64,000 nucleotides of DNA, taken from Azospirillum halopraeferens DSM 3675 (GTDB lineage: Bacteria; Pseudomonadota; Alphaproteobacteria; Azospirillales; Azospirillaceae). Where the stretch lies: the NCBI RefSeq assembly GCF_000429625.1, contig NZ_AUCF01000015.1, positions 100,984 through 164,983 on the forward strand, in the 5' to 3' direction. This document shows positions 1 through 8,969 of this stretch, piece by piece (the stretch's first letter is position 1; every line of letters starts with the position of its first letter). The translations under genes were made by a program, and so were the position numbers. The notes beneath the pieces were generated by a model. It searched no databases and was not told where the DNA came from. It worked only from the letters and a program-made list of their open reading frames with translations.

Positions 1-341
1 GACCCAGAACTCGGCATGGTGCGCGGTGCCTCTCCCCCGTTCCGTCCCGGACGCCCCGCCCCGTGCCACCCCCGGGCACGAACTGCATCCGTATGTGTGT
101 CAGAATAGAACAACGGGCGTGTGCCCGCCATGAAGAATTCGACCATCGGTCGCGCGCGGCGACACAGGAGGGATAAAACGAACGGGATCCCCCGCCGCAC
201 CGGCCCGCCGAAGCTGCGCAGCGGCCCGCCGGAGCCGTCTGCAAACCGGCAAATGGCGCTTCCAATCGCCACCGCTTCGCCGTACCAGTAGCCGAACGGG
301 GGACTCCGCCGGGGTGCGGAGGAAACGGCACGAGGTGGGCG
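1..341. other. left-edge stretch without a confident gene
   Basis: No convincing coding region was found. A 53-codon reading frame starting with ATG at 130 and ending with TAG at 289-291 is possible, but it lacks a good ribosome-binding site and its product, rich in Arg and Pro, has no recognisable features. An AT-richer patch near 95-180 could hold the promoter for the two secreted-protein genes that follow; no confident -35/-10 pair is visible. Confidence 0.3.
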
Positions 342-1469
342 ATGGGGTGGCCGGCAGCGGTGTGGGGGGCGGCGGCGGTGCTGGCGGCGGGGCTGGCCGC
401 GGCCGGTCCGGTGCCGGCGGCGGCCGCCGCGGAGGCGGTGACGCCGCCGGCCGCGACCCGCCCCGCCCCCGACGCGGTCCACCTGGCGATCACCCGCGCG
501 GTGCCCGATCTGTGGAGCGTCGAGGACGTGACCCTGGACGCCGCCGCCGACCCCGGCAGCGTGCGGTTCCGGGCGCGGTTGCGCCTGACCCGGCCGACCT
601 TCACGGTCGAACAGCAGGACGGTCCGTTCACTGTGGTCAGTCCCGTTGCCCGGCCGGGGCTGGAGAAGATCCTGACCGGCACCGCCTCGGCGGCGGGGGA
701 CGGCGCGGTCCCGGTGCTGGCACCCGACAATCCCGACGTGCTGGACGGTATCGGCCGGCCGCTGAGCGAACTGCCGGGGCACACCGTCGTCGCCGGCACC
801 GACGAGGCGCGGGAGCTGCGCGCGCGCCGCACCGCGGAAGCCGAGCAGCGCTTCGCCGACGAGCGGGCGCGCCGCGAACGCGAGGAGACGCTGCTGGCCG
901 AACAGATCGCCGCCGCCACGGCGGAGGCCGAACGGGCGGAGCGGGAGCGGCACGCCGTTGCGGCGCGGGCGGCGCAGATCACCGATCTGCGGGCCCGGCT
1001 CACCGGCGGCGACCGGCCGGGGCAGATCGCGGCCTTCGAGGCGGCGCTGGGGGGCAACGACACCGCCCTGCGCAAGCTGGCCGTCGAAGCGGCGCTGAAA
1101 AGCCGCGACCCGGTGCTGGCCGGGCTGGCCCTGCGCGACTGGATGGCGCGCAAACGCATCATACCGGTGCAGCTCTTCGCCACCCGCGAGGACCCGCAGT
1201 CGGAAACGGTGCTGCACAATCTGGGGCCGCTGACGGTGGAGGTGGCGTCGTTCAACGCCGTCTCCGGCGCGCTGGTGGGCACCATGGGAGCGCCCGGCTA
1301 CAGCATCGCCCGGCCCTCCACCGCCTCGGGCCAGCTCGCCCAGACGGAACTGGCGCTGCACGCCTACGGCTGCGGGCTGACCCTGCGCCTGAGCGAGCAG
1401 ATGACGCTCGACGGGCTGTTCCGTTGCCAGACGCTGCCGACGCTGGTGGCGCGGGTCACCCTGGATTGA
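342..1469 (+). CDS. secreted coiled-coil protein of unknown function
   Basis: This 375-residue protein is not one I recognise. The first 30 or so residues form an Ala-rich signal peptide, so the mature protein should be periplasmic or outside the cell. Residues about 165-225 are rich in Glu, Arg and Ala and look like a long charged coiled coil. The rest is a mixed globular region ending with two cysteines that could form a disulfide (YGCGLTL and FRCQTL). The gene lies 8 bp ahead of another secreted protein, which suggests a two-gene envelope operon. The start follows a GA-rich stretch (gaggtggg). No enzyme motif is visible. Confidence 0.75.
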   Translation: MGWPAAVWGAAAVLAAGLAAAGPVPAAAAAEAVTPPAATRPAPDAVHLAITRAVPDLWSVEDVTLDAAADPGSVRFRARLRLTRPTFTVEQQDGPFTVVSPVARPGLEKILTGTASAAGDGAVPVLAPDNPDVLDGIGRPLSELPGHTVVAGTDEARELRARRTAEAEQRFADERARREREETLLAEQIAAATAEAERAERERHAVAARAAQITDLRARLTGGDRPGQIAAFEAALGGNDTALRKLAVEAALKSRDPVLAGLALRDWMARKRIIPVQLFATREDPQSETVLHNLGPLTVEVASFNAVSGALVGTMGAPGYSIARPSTASGQLAQTELALHAYGCGLTLRLSEQMTLDGLFRCQTLPTLVARVTLD

Positions 1470-1477
1470 CCCTGGCA

Positions 1478-2557
1478 ATGGCTCGTCGCGCCGCCCGCCT
1501 GATCCTGCCGGCCCTGGCCCTGGCCCTGGCCCTGGCGCCGGGCGCCGCCGCAGCAGCAGCCGCGGACGAGGAGCGATTCACCCCGCGCCCGCCGCCCGAT
1601 CCGGTACCGCCGCGCCTCACCCCCGTCCTGCCACCCGGCAGCGACGGGAGCCCGCCGCCGCGCATCGTCTGGCCGGCGCCGCAGCCCGACGTTCTGCTGG
1701 CCCCCCTGGCGCGGCCGGCCGAGCGCCCCGCGCCACGCGTGGAGCCGCCTCCGGTGGAGCCGGTGCCGGCACGGCCCCCCGTCGCCACCGCGCCGGCGGC
1801 CGAACCGCCTCCGCCCCGCCCCGCTCCGGCGCGGCCGGCGCCACCGCCGCCCACCGTCGCACCGCCCCCACCCCCGCCGCCACCCGCGGCGACGGCTGCG
1901 CCGGTGCCGGTGCCGGTGCCGAAGCCGACCCCCGCGGCACCGGCGGCAACCGCGAGGCCGGCGCCTCCCCCCGCCGCCCCGCCCCCCGTTCCGACCCCGC
2001 GCCCCGCACCGACGGCACAGCCGACACAACCCGCACCCCCGGGGCCGGCCGGACGCCCCGTCTGGGTGGCGCGCGAGGTCTGGCTGCGGGCGGCGCCGCG
2101 GCGGGATTCCGCCATCCTCGACGGCCTGCCGGAAGGCGAAGCGCTGCGGGCTCTCCCCGGAGCGCCGCCGGGCTGGACGCGGGTGGCCCGCAACGGCCGG
2201 CCGGCGGGCTACGTCTCGTCGGGTTACCTCACCGATCGCAGGCCGGCGCCGTCGGCGACCCCGAAGCCGCGCGCCGATTCGGCCGACGGGGTGACCGGCC
2301 TGTGCCAGATCCCCGACGGCCTGCCGCCGCCGCCGCTGCGCATCGCACCGCCGGGGACGGTGGCGCGGGCGCTGACCGACGCCTACATCCGCGCCGCCCC
2401 GTCCTGCGGCGCACCGATCCTGGACGTGCTGGAAAAGGGCCACACGGTGACCGTGGTGTCCGGCGGGAACGACGGCTGGTACCGCATCCGCGGCCGCAAC
2501 GGCCAGCGCGGCTACATCGGCGCCCGGCTGCTGGCCGAGGCGCAGCGCCCGCGCTGA
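1478..2557 (+). CDS. secreted proline-rich protein with two bacterial SH3 domains
   Basis: The 359-residue product has an N-terminal signal peptide (ILPALALALALAPGAAAA), then a Pro/Ala-rich, probably disordered linker to about residue 190. Two bacterial SH3 (SH3_3) domains follow: one near residues 195-250 (GRPVWVAREVWLRAAP to GYVSSGYL) and one near 290-355 (DAYIRAAPSC to RGYIGARLL). Such domains commonly bind peptidoglycan stem peptides or other cell-wall ligands, so a periplasmic wall-binding role is likely. The ATG at 1478, just after the upstream stop, is chosen over in-frame codons back to 314 because it gives the signal peptide. The linker's base composition is extreme and opens long false frames on the other strand. 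Confidence 0.8.
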   Translation: MARRAARLILPALALALALAPGAAAAAAADEERFTPRPPPDPVPPRLTPVLPPGSDGSPPPRIVWPAPQPDVLLAPLARPAERPAPRVEPPPVEPVPARPPVATAPAAEPPPPRPAPARPAPPPPTVAPPPPPPPPAATAAPVPVPVPKPTPAAPAATARPAPPPAAPPPVPTPRPAPTAQPTQPAPPGPAGRPVWVAREVWLRAAPRRDSAILDGLPEGEALRALPGAPPGWTRVARNGRPAGYVSSGYLTDRRPAPSATPKPRADSADGVTGLCQIPDGLPPPPLRIAPPGTVARALTDAYIRAAPSCGAPILDVLEKGHTVTVVSGGNDGWYRIRGRNGQRGYIGARLLAEAQRPR

Positions 2558-2583
2558 CGCTGCGCCTCAACAAGATCACATGG

Positions 2584-2620
2584 TTAACGGCTCCTTAACG
2601 TTTGGCTAACAAGTCGTTAA
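2584..2620 (+). promoter_or_regulatory. array of CtrA-type half sites (TTAAC/CTAAC, 11-bp period)
   Basis: Four half sites start at 2584 (TTAAC), 2595 (TTAAC), 2606 (CTAAC) and 2617 (TTAA), exactly 11 bp apart. The first pair fits the alphaproteobacterial CtrA consensus TTAA-N7-TTAAC perfectly, and the neighbouring pairs fit with one change. The array ends about 40 bp before the ATG of the 88-residue gene at 2659. CtrA control of that gene is an inference from the motif. Confidence 0.7.
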
Positions 2621-2658
2621 TGTGCTTGTATGGGCGGGTCGAACGAAGGAGGACCCCG

Positions 2659-2925
2659 ATGGCCGAGATCCTGACCCTGCCCCGCACGCCGGAAGCCGAC
2701 GCCCGCCTGGCGGAGCAGGCCGGCCATGCCGACGCCACCCGCGATGCCGCGGGCGCGCTGGCCGATCTGCGGCGGATGATGGCCTTCCACGCCGAGACCC
2801 GCCGCCACGCGGAAGCCTTCGAGCGGCTGTGCCACGGCGCTGCGGCGGGCGAGCCGGCGGGGGCCGGCGTGGTCGTTCTGCCCGTCGTCCTGTCCCCGAC
2901 CGAGCCCGGCCAGCGCTGTGCCTGA
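2659..2925 (+). CDS. small conserved-looking protein behind CtrA sites, unknown function
   Basis: This gene encodes 88 residues and I do not recognise the family. The ATG follows a strong ribosome-binding site (gaaggagga, 5 bp away), which favours it over upstream in-frame codons. The first 60 residues are helical and charged (ARLAEQAGHADATRD, HAETRRHAEAFERL) and the tail is hydrophobic (GVVVLPVVLSP). There is no signal peptide. The CtrA-box array directly upstream suggests cell-cycle or motility-linked expression. It lies 92 bp before prmB and might be co-transcribed with it. Confidence 0.6.
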   Translation: MAEILTLPRTPEADARLAEQAGHADATRDAAGALADLRRMMAFHAETRRHAEAFERLCHGAAAGEPAGAGVVVLPVVLSPTEPGQRCA

Positions 2926-3017
2926 CCGCGGCCACGGGAGGGGCGTTCGGAGGATGGACGGCGCGCGGGTCGAACTGGTACATCCGGCGTGTCCACCACC
3001 ATCCGCGGTGCCCGCCC

Positions 3018-3941
3018 GTGACCGACATCGATTCCGCCACCGCCGCCGCCGAACTGCTGACCGTCCGCGACTTCATCCGCCACGCCGTCAGCCGTTTCCG
3101 GGCCGCCGACATCGCCTTCGGGCACGGCACCGCGACCGCCTATGACGAGGCGGTGTTCCTGGTGCTGGAGACCCTGCACCTGCCCATCGACCAGCTCGAA
3201 CCCTATCTGGACGCCCGGCTGACCGCGCCGGAACGCAGCGCCGTGGCGGGGATCATCGAGGCGCGGGTGACCACCCGCAAGCCCGCGGCCTACCTGACCC
3301 GCCGCGCCTACATCCAGGGCATCCCCTTCTATGTGGACGAGCGGGTGATCGTGCCGCGCTCCTACATCGGGGAGTTGCTGTTCTCCGATCTGTTCGGCGG
3401 CGACGACTTCACCCTGGTGGAGGACCCGACGGCGGTGGAGAGCGTGCTGGACCTGTGCACCGGGTCCGGCTGCCTCGCCATCCTCGCCGCCACCATCTTC
3501 CCGGAGGCCCGCATCGACGCCGTCGACCTGTCGGCCGACGCGCTGGAGGTGGCGCGGCGCAACGTGGACGACAGCGGCTTCGCCGACCGCATCACCCTGC
3601 ACCAGGGCGACCTGTTCAAGCCGCTGAAGAACCGCCGCTACGACGTCATCCTCACCAACCCGCCCTACGTGGCCGCCGACGCCATGGCGGCCCTGCCGCC
3701 GGAGTTCCGCCACGAACCCGCCATGGCGCTGGCCGGCGGCGGGCGGGAAGGGTTGGACATCGTGCGGCGCATCCTGAAGGAAGCCCCCAGGCACCTGACG
3801 CCCGACGGCGGGCTGCTGTGCGAGTTCGGCAGCGGCCGCGAGGCGCTGGAGGCGGAGTTCCCCGACATCGAGTTCCTGTGGCTGGAAACCGCCGGCAGCT
3901 TCGGCGAGGTGTTCTGGGTCACCCGCGAACAACTGGCCTGA
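3018..3941 (+). CDS. prmB: ribosomal protein uL3 glutamine N5-methyltransferase
   Basis: PrmB transfers a methyl group from S-adenosylmethionine to a glutamine side chain of ribosomal protein uL3 in the cytoplasm, aiding 50S assembly. The 307-residue product has the family's N-terminal helical substrate domain and a Rossmann-fold domain. The SAM-binding motif is LDLCTGSGCLA (from about residue 145) and the catalytic NPPY motif is at residues 214-217. The stretch FYVDERVIVPRSYIGELL is typical of PrmB rather than PrmC. The start is taken as GTG at 3018, which gives the usual length; another in-frame GTG lies slightly upstream. The gene converges with the minus-strand gene ending at 3969. Confidence 0.9.
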   Translation: MTDIDSATAAAELLTVRDFIRHAVSRFRAADIAFGHGTATAYDEAVFLVLETLHLPIDQLEPYLDARLTAPERSAVAGIIEARVTTRKPAAYLTRRAYIQGIPFYVDERVIVPRSYIGELLFSDLFGGDDFTLVEDPTAVESVLDLCTGSGCLAILAATIFPEARIDAVDLSADALEVARRNVDDSGFADRITLHQGDLFKPLKNRRYDVILTNPPYVAADAMAALPPEFRHEPAMALAGGGREGLDIVRRILKEAPRHLTPDGGLLCEFGSGREALEAEFPDIEFLWLETAGSFGEVFWVTREQLA

Positions 3942-3968
3942 CGCGGCGGCCCGACGCCGCCGGTCCGG

Positions 3969-4502
3969 TCACTGCAAACGCAGGTACGCCATGGCCGCCG
4001 CCAGCGCGGCGGCGTAGGCGGTGCCGTCGTCGGGCACCGGCAGGTCGAGATCGCGCAGGATGGCGTCGAGGCGCAGGTCGATGGCCGCCCGGGTGGCGCT
4101 GCGCCGCTTGCGGTCGTAATAGAGGCCCGACACCTCGATGCGCGGGTTGGGCAAGGCGATGCCGATCATCGGCTGGACCATGCGGTCCAGAACGCCCAGG
4201 GTGAAATCCAGGTCGTGGCCGACCAGCGGCCGGTTGGCGACGAAGCGCAGCAGACGGTCCAGCGCCGGTTCCGCCGGTTCGGTCGGCCAGAAGCTCAGCC
4301 GCAGCGCGCCGCTGGCCAGGATGCGGTGGCCCCGGATGGGCACCGCCGCCACCGCCCGCAGGTCGGCGCGGGCGGCGTCGCGCGACGTCGCCTCGATCTG
4401 CAGGGCCACCGGCTCGGCCCCGGCCGCCGGTTCCAGCAGGAAGGCGTAGGCCGGGTCGCTCAGCCTCTGGCCGGTCAGGCGCGCCTTCAGGTCGCTCAGC
4501 AT
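3969..4502 (-). CDS. DnaQ-fold 3'-5' exonuclease-like protein, catalytic residues lost
   Basis: This 177-residue protein follows the DUF294 gene by 12 bp and is the last gene of the acetate-transport operon. Proteobacterial DUF294 genes are often followed by a DEDD-type exonuclease, and the layout here fits that fold: an Exo I-like strand ALQIEATS, an Exo II-like segment GHDLDFTLGVLD and an Exo III-like helix near the C terminus (TAYAAALAAAMAYL). In active members these carry D-x-E, H-N-x-x-F-D and H-x(4)-D. Here the first Asp is Gln, the Exo II Asp is Thr and the Exo III His/Asp pair is missing. The protein is probably not a nuclease and may serve as a binding partner. The family call is by motif spacing and is moderately certain. 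Confidence 0.65.
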   Translation of the reverse strand: MLSDLKARLTGQRLSDPAYAFLLEPAAGAEPVALQIEATSRDAARADLRAVAAVPIRGHRILASGALRLSFWPTEPAEPALDRLLRFVANRPLVGHDLDFTLGVLDRMVQPMIGIALPNPRIEVSGLYYDRKRRSATRAAIDLRLDAILRDLDLPVPDDGTAYAAALAAAMAYLRLQ

Positions 4503-4514
4503 CGCCGCCTCCCC

Positions 4515-6380
4515 TCAGTGCAGATTCAGGTGGAAGTGGTGGGAGATGAATTGCTTGAACGACTTGACCACGGCCAGGCAATCGTTGAAGCGGTCGCGGT
4601 CGAGCCGTGACATCTCCGCCGTGCGGACGGTGTTGTCGATGGCCCCGCCGGGGCCCCCCTGCTCGGTGTCGATGCGGGCCTTCAGGCGCAGGGTGGACAG
4701 CACCGTGAAGGTCTCGGCCAGCTCCGCCGCGAAGGGGCGGTCGAGGGCGCCGCGGTCGGCCAGCGCCCAGATGCGCGCCAGCGTGTTGGTCTCGCCCAGA
4801 TGCTTTTCCAGGGCGAGCGCGCGCACCCCGTGCACCAGCGGGAAGATGCCCGCCTTCTTGATGTCCAGCGTCTGGCCGCCGCGCCGTTCGAACAGACCGC
4901 CGAACAGGCCCGTCGGCGTGTCGAAGGCCAGCACCGGCCGGGCGAACTGGAAGAAGAAGCCCTGGTTGTCCTGCACATGATCCAGCAGGTAGCGACGCGC
5001 CTCGTCCAGCAGCGCCGCGTCGCCGGCCACCGCCTGCGCGTCGTAGAAGATCGCCAGGTTCAGCGGCGCCGACTCGTCCGGCCGGTGGATCCAGCGGAAC
5101 ACCGATTCCTTGTAGCCGGAGAGCGGCCGCGCCCAGGCGGGGTTCGACACCATGATGTCGCCGGGGCACGGCGGATAGCCGAAGGCGACGAGGTGGCGGG
5201 TGAATTCGGCGGTGATCCGCTCCAGGTCCGGACAGGTGTAGCCGTCGCGCAGGATCAGGCCGTTGTCCTGGTCCGTCTTCAGCAACTGCTCCCCCCGCCC
5301 CTCGCTGCCCATGACGATCAGGCACGCGTTGGCCAGCAGGTCCGGCGGCGCCAGCAGTTCGAACAGGCGGCGGAAGATCTTGCGGTTCAGCTCGGTCACC
5401 AGATCGGCGATGAAGGGCACCTTGACGCCGGTGGCGTGCAGAGTGCGGATCAGCCCGATGGTGTCGTGGCTGGCGCGCGCCAGGTCCTCCGGATCGTCGG
5501 CGCGCTCCGCCCGCAGCGCCACCACCCGGGAATGGTTGGACAGGGCGCCCAGCAGGTCGATCTGCTCCAGCACGCCGGTCACCGCCCCCTGTTCGGTGAC
5601 GACGATGCGCCGCACCGAATGCTTGGTCATCAGGAGAAGCGCGTTGAACAGCGGGTCGTCGGCGTCCAACGTGATCAGACTGTAGCGGGCCAGCGGCCCC
5701 ACCGGTTCGCTCACCGGGCGGCCGTCCAGCACCACCAGGTCGCGCAGATCGGTGCCCGTGAGGATGCCGGTGCGCTCGCCGTCGCGCACCAGAACGGCGG
5801 TGGCACGCCGGTCGCGCATAGCCCGGGCGGCGTCGCGCAGGCTGGCGGACGCGTCGACGAAGACGGGCGGGTGGACGTACGCCTGGCGGATGCGCAGCAT
5901 GGTCAGCGCCGTCAGTTCGCGGTTCGCCCGCTCGTCGGCCAGGGCGCGCAGGCGGTCGGCGAAGTCCCGGTGCACCCGGTCGGCGAAGTCGGGGTTGCTC
6001 CGCGCCAGCGCCTCCAGCGTCTCGCGCGGCACCAGGGCGCACAGGGTGTCGGCGGCGGCCACGAAGCTGTGGGTCTGGCCGCCGGTGAACAGGGCGCGCA
6101 GGTCGAACACACCCCCCGGCCCGTGGGTGGCCGCCACCTCGCCGCCATGGCGTTCGTGCACCAGCCCGCGCAGCACCACGAACAGGGCGTCGGCGGGCTC
6201 GTCACGCTGCAACAGCACCTCCCCCGCGCCGTAGACACCGAGGTCGAGGGAGTCGAGCAGAACCAGCCGTTGCGCCGGCTCCAGCCGGTCGAAGGGGGCG
6301 GCGTCCAGGGGAAAGGCGTCGATCAGGCCGGCGGGAAGGCTGCCGGCGGAGCGGGGGGCGGGCGCGTGGGGTGGGGGCAT
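4515..6380 (-). CDS. cNMP-binding / CBS / DUF294 nucleotidyltransferase-like signal protein
   Basis: The 621-residue cytoplasmic protein has four parts. A cyclic-nucleotide-binding-like domain (about 20-140) is followed by paired CBS domains (about 165-290), which usually bind adenylates. Then comes a DUF294 nucleotidyltransferase domain with the GlnD-like motif GSEGRGEQ and a DQDNGLIL acidic patch (about 355-375), and a C-terminal helical DUF294 domain. Proteins of this kind sit beside SSS-family acetate symporters and are thought to tune transport or respond to energy state. It is the same-strand neighbour of actP, though a 360-bp gap with strong hairpins separates them. The substrate of the transferase domain is unknown. 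Confidence 0.85.
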   Translation of the reverse strand: MPPPHAPAPRSAGSLPAGLIDAFPLDAAPFDRLEPAQRLVLLDSLDLGVYGAGEVLLQRDEPADALFVVLRGLVHERHGGEVAATHGPGGVFDLRALFTGGQTHSFVAAADTLCALVPRETLEALARSNPDFADRVHRDFADRLRALADERANRELTALTMLRIRQAYVHPPVFVDASASLRDAARAMRDRRATAVLVRDGERTGILTGTDLRDLVVLDGRPVSEPVGPLARYSLITLDADDPLFNALLLMTKHSVRRIVVTEQGAVTGVLEQIDLLGALSNHSRVVALRAERADDPEDLARASHDTIGLIRTLHATGVKVPFIADLVTELNRKIFRRLFELLAPPDLLANACLIVMGSEGRGEQLLKTDQDNGLILRDGYTCPDLERITAEFTRHLVAFGYPPCPGDIMVSNPAWARPLSGYKESVFRWIHRPDESAPLNLAIFYDAQAVAGDAALLDEARRYLLDHVQDNQGFFFQFARPVLAFDTPTGLFGGLFERRGGQTLDIKKAGIFPLVHGVRALALEKHLGETNTLARIWALADRGALDRPFAAELAETFTVLSTLRLKARIDTEQGGPGGAIDNTVRTAEMSRLDRDRFNDCLAVVKSFKQFISHHFHLNLH

Positions 6381-6417
6381 GGCCGGCCGGCTCCGTACGC
6401 GGGTGCTTCGGACAGGG

Positions 6418-6452
6418 ACGACGCCCCGGGACCTGGGGTCCCGGGGCGTCGT
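6418..6452. repeat. perfect 14-bp inverted repeat between actP and the DUF294 gene
   Basis: Arms acgacgccccggga (6418-6431) and tcccggggcgtcgt (6439-6452) pair perfectly around a 7-base loop. No T run follows on either strand, so it is not a classical intrinsic terminator. It sits just ahead of the DUF294 start in the minus-strand transcript and could stabilise or attenuate that message. Confidence 0.6.
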
Positions 6453-6490
6453 TGAGGCTACACCACCCCCGCGCGTGGCGGAAGGTGATC

Positions 6491-6640
6491 ATACGCGGTC
6501 AGGACCATCCTGACCGCTGCGTTCATACGGTTTCCGCCTGAAGGCTTCACCCGTATGCCCCTTTCAATGAAGGCCTGCGGCCTTCATCTGTCAGGTTCGA
6601 CGGCTTCCAACAGATCCTACGGATCTGCCGGAAGCCGTAT
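6491..6640. repeat. multi-hairpin intergenic palindrome island
   Basis: Four inverted repeats lie end to end: gcggtcagga/tcctgaccgc (6495-6517), catacgg/ccgtatg (6524-6557), atgaaggcc/ggccttcat (6567-6587) and a nested stem acggcttcc...ggaagccgt with inner cagatcc/ggatctg (6600-6638). The first is shared with the hairpin at 63681-63709. The catacgg head and the gtatcaaacg tail recur in the element at 54679-54755. The whole looks like a dispersed REP/BIME-like repeat within the 360-bp gap between actP and the DUF294 gene. No gene is seen in that gap. Confidence 0.6.
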
Positions 6641-6740
6641 CAAACGCCACGCAGGCTTCGGCCCTGGCGGGCCGCGGCCGCCGTCGCGGCCGATACCGGG
6701 TTCGGACGTCGAGACTGACCGAACCCGGTAAATGGCCCCG

Positions 6741-8441
6741 TCAGTGCGCCGAGGCGCCTTCCGCACCCAGGCCGGTCTGAGCCCGGATGTACTGCGCCTC
6801 GTAGGCTTTCTGCTCGTTGCGCGCACCCTGGCTGCGGTCGGTGATCGAGAAGAACCAGATCGACACGAACGCCAGGGTCACCGAGAACAGGCCGGGGTTC
6901 TGGTAGGGGAAGATGGCCGTCTCGTGGCCCAGCACCGCCTTCCACACCGTCGGACCCAGCACCAGCATGACAACCGCCGAGATCAGCCCGATCCAGCCGC
7001 CGATGACGGCGCCGCGGGTGGTCATGCGGCCCCAGAACATCGACATCAGCAGGACCGGGAAGTTCGCCGAGGCGGCGATGGCGAAGGCCAGGCCGACCAT
7101 GAAGGCGACGTTCTGGTTCTCGAAGGCGATGCCCAGCAGGATGGCGACGACGCCCAGCGCCACGGTGGCGATCTTCGACACGCGGATCTCGTCGCGCTCG
7201 TTGGCCCGGCCGCGGGCGATGACCGAGGCGTAGAGGTCGTGCGAGATGGCCGAGGCGCCGGCCAGCGTCAGACCCGCGACCACCGCCAGGATGGTGGCGA
7301 AGGCCACGGCGGAGATGAAGCCGTAGAACAGGTTGCCGCCGACCGCGTGGGCCAGGTGGACGGCCGCCATGTTGTTGCCGCCGCGGATCGCCGCGATCGG
7401 GTTGTAGCTGCCGTCGGCCGCCACCGTCATGTAGAACGGATCGGTCATCAGGAAGGTGATGGCGCCGAATCCGATGATGAAGGTCAGGATGTAGAAGTAG
7501 CCGATGAAGCCGGTGGCGTAGAACACCGACTTGCGCGCCTCCCTGGCGTCGGCGACGGTGAAGAAGCGCATCAGGATGTGCGGCAGGCCGGCGGTGCCGA
7601 ACATCAGCGCCATGGCCAGCGAGATGGCGTCGATGGGGTCGCTGATCAGCGCGCCGGGGGCCATGATGGCGCCGTGCTTGGGGTGGATCTCCACCGCCTT
7701 CGCGAACATCGCCTCGGGCGAGAAGCCGAAGGCGTACAGCACGGCCAGGGCCATGAAGGTGGCGCCCGACAGCAGCAGCACCGCCTTGATGATCTGCACC
7801 CAGGTGGTGGCAAGCATGCCGCCGAAGGTGACGTACGCGATCATCAGCACGCCGACGATGATGACGGCGTACAGGTACTCCATGCCGAACAGGAGCTGGA
7901 TCAGCTTGCCGGCGCCGACCATCTGGGCGATCAGGTAGAACGCCACGGTCGCCAGCGAGCCGCAGGCCGCCAGCGAGCGGATCGGCGTCTGCCGGAAGCG
8001 GTAGGAGGCCACGTCGGCGAAGGTGTACTTGCCGAGGTTGCGCAGCCGCTCGGCGATCAGGAACAGGATGATCGGCCAGCCGACCAGCCAGCCCACCGAG
8101 TAGATCAGGCCGTCGTAGCCGTTGACGTAGACCAGGCCGGAGATGCCGAGGAACGAGGCCGCCGACATGTAGTCGCCGGCGATCGCCAGGCCGTTCTGGA
8201 AACCGGTGATGCCGCCGCCGGCGGCGTAGAAGTCCTTGGCGGACTTGGTGCGGCGGGCAGCCCAATAGGTGATGCCGAGCGTGAACACCACGAAGATCGT
8301 GAACATCACGATGGCTTCGAGGTTCAGGCCCTGCTTCTCGATCTTTCCTTCAACCGCCGCGGCCAGGGCGGTCGCGGGCAGCAGGGCGGCGGACAGCAGG
8401 GCGGCGGCGGCGACGGCCGCCCGCGGGAGCAGCGGAGCCAT
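6741..8441 (-). CDS. actP: cation/acetate symporter (SSS family)
   Basis: ActP imports acetate and related short acids with sodium across the inner membrane. The product has about 566 residues, the normal length, with an N-terminal signal-like segment ([15 protein letters not shown]) and about 13 membrane helices. Family hallmarks are [25 protein letters not shown] near the first core helices, split by [13 protein letters not shown], and the conserved SSS segment [20 protein letters not shown]. Its ATG overlaps the stop of the DUF485 gene (TGATG), so the two are translationally coupled. A GTG one codon earlier is an alternative start. A DUF294 regulator lies downstream on the same strand. Confidence 0.93.
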   Translation of the reverse strand: MAPLLPRAAVAAAALLSAALLPATALAAAVEGKIEKQGLNLEAIVMFTIFVVFTLGITYWAARRTKSAKDFYAAGGGITGFQNGLAIAGDYMSAASFLGISGLVYVNGYDGLIYSVGWLVGWPIILFLIAERLRNLGKYTFADVASYRFRQTPIRSLAACGSLATVAFYLIAQMVGAGKLIQLLFGMEYLYAVIIVGVLMIAYVTFGGMLATTWVQIIKAVLLLSGATFMALAVLYAFGFSPEAMFAKAVEIHPKHGAIMAPGALISDPIDAISLAMALMFGTAGLPHILMRFFTVADAREARKSVFYATGFIGYFYILTFIIGFGAITFLMTDPFYMTVAADGSYNPIAAIRGGNNMAAVHLAHAVGGNLFYGFISAVAFATILAVVAGLTLAGASAISHDLYASVIARGRANERDEIRVSKIATVALGVVAILLGIAFENQNVAFMVGLAFAIAASANFPVLLMSMFWGRMTTRGAVIGGWIGLISAVVMLVLGPTVWKAVLGHETAIFPYQNPGLFSVTLAFVSIWFFSITDRSQGARNEQKAYEAQYIRAQTGLGAEGASAH

Positions 8442-8743
8442 CACTTCAGCTCCTCCAGGATCTGGCGGTTCAGCTCGTCGAACTCACCGTTGGCCCGGTA
8501 CACGTAGATTCCGGTGAGGATGAAAGCGGAGACGATGACCAGGATGCCCACCGGCACCCCGACCGTCATCACACCACCCGCCAGCGACGCCCCCAGGAAG
8601 GACTTCCCGAAGGCGACCAGCAGGATGAACCCGAAGTAGATGACCAGCATCGCCGCCGACAGCACCCACGCGAAGGCGGACCGGCGGGCGACCAACTGTT
8701 GGAACTTCGGATTGTTCAGGATTTTCTGAGCGTTATCTTGCAT
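8441..8743 (-). CDS. DUF485 membrane protein, ActP partner (YjcH-like)
   Basis: This 100-residue inner-membrane protein has two transmembrane helices (about 25-48 and 60-85) and the DUF485 pattern, starting [18 protein letters not shown] and ending [15 protein letters not shown]. YjcH-type proteins are encoded directly upstream of actP in many bacteria and are presumed subunits or modulators of the symporter. The ATG at 8743 has a purine-rich site (gagggga) upstream and is preferred to an earlier in-frame codon. The gene starts the minus-strand acetate operon. Confidence 0.9.
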   Translation of the reverse strand: MQDNAQKILNNPKFQQLVARRSAFAWVLSAAMLVIYFGFILLVAFGKSFLGASLAGGVMTVGVPVGILVIVSAFILTGIYVYRANGEFDELNRQILEELK

Positions 8744-8896
8744 CGCACGTCCCCTCATCGAGTACCATAGTAATTTTATCGGCTGATTTCCGGCACTCGC
8801 GATGCATCGTCTTTAAAACAAGGAGGATCGTCAACCAAATTGATTTGGTATTCCGCAAAAATGAGTCTTGACGCGGCCGAACATGAACAAATGTTT

Positions 8897-8920
8897 AGGC
8901 CCCGTCTTGCGACGGGGCCT
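8897..8920 (-). terminator. probable intrinsic terminator downstream of the DUF1178 gene
   Basis: A perfect 10-bp stem aggccccgtc/gacggggcct with a 4-base loop lies about 50 bp past the stop of the minus-strand DUF1178 gene. On the minus strand it is followed by a moderately T-containing stretch (aaacatttgttc). It separates that gene from the acetate operon. Confidence 0.55.
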
Positions 8921-8969
8921 TGACCGATACTGCTGGCTGCTCAGAGTGTTTTGCTTAGAATAGGAATTG

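Noticed and set aside
314..1477. In-frame upstream extension of the SH3-domain gene back to 314
   Set aside because: This stretch overlaps the real gene at 342-1469 in another frame and reads as Arg/Gly-rich nonsense. The ATG at 1478 gives a proper signal peptide.
1364..2443. 359-codon minus-strand frame opposite the SH3 protein
   Set aside because: It is an Arg-rich shadow of the proline-rich linker; no start signal or recognisable protein features.
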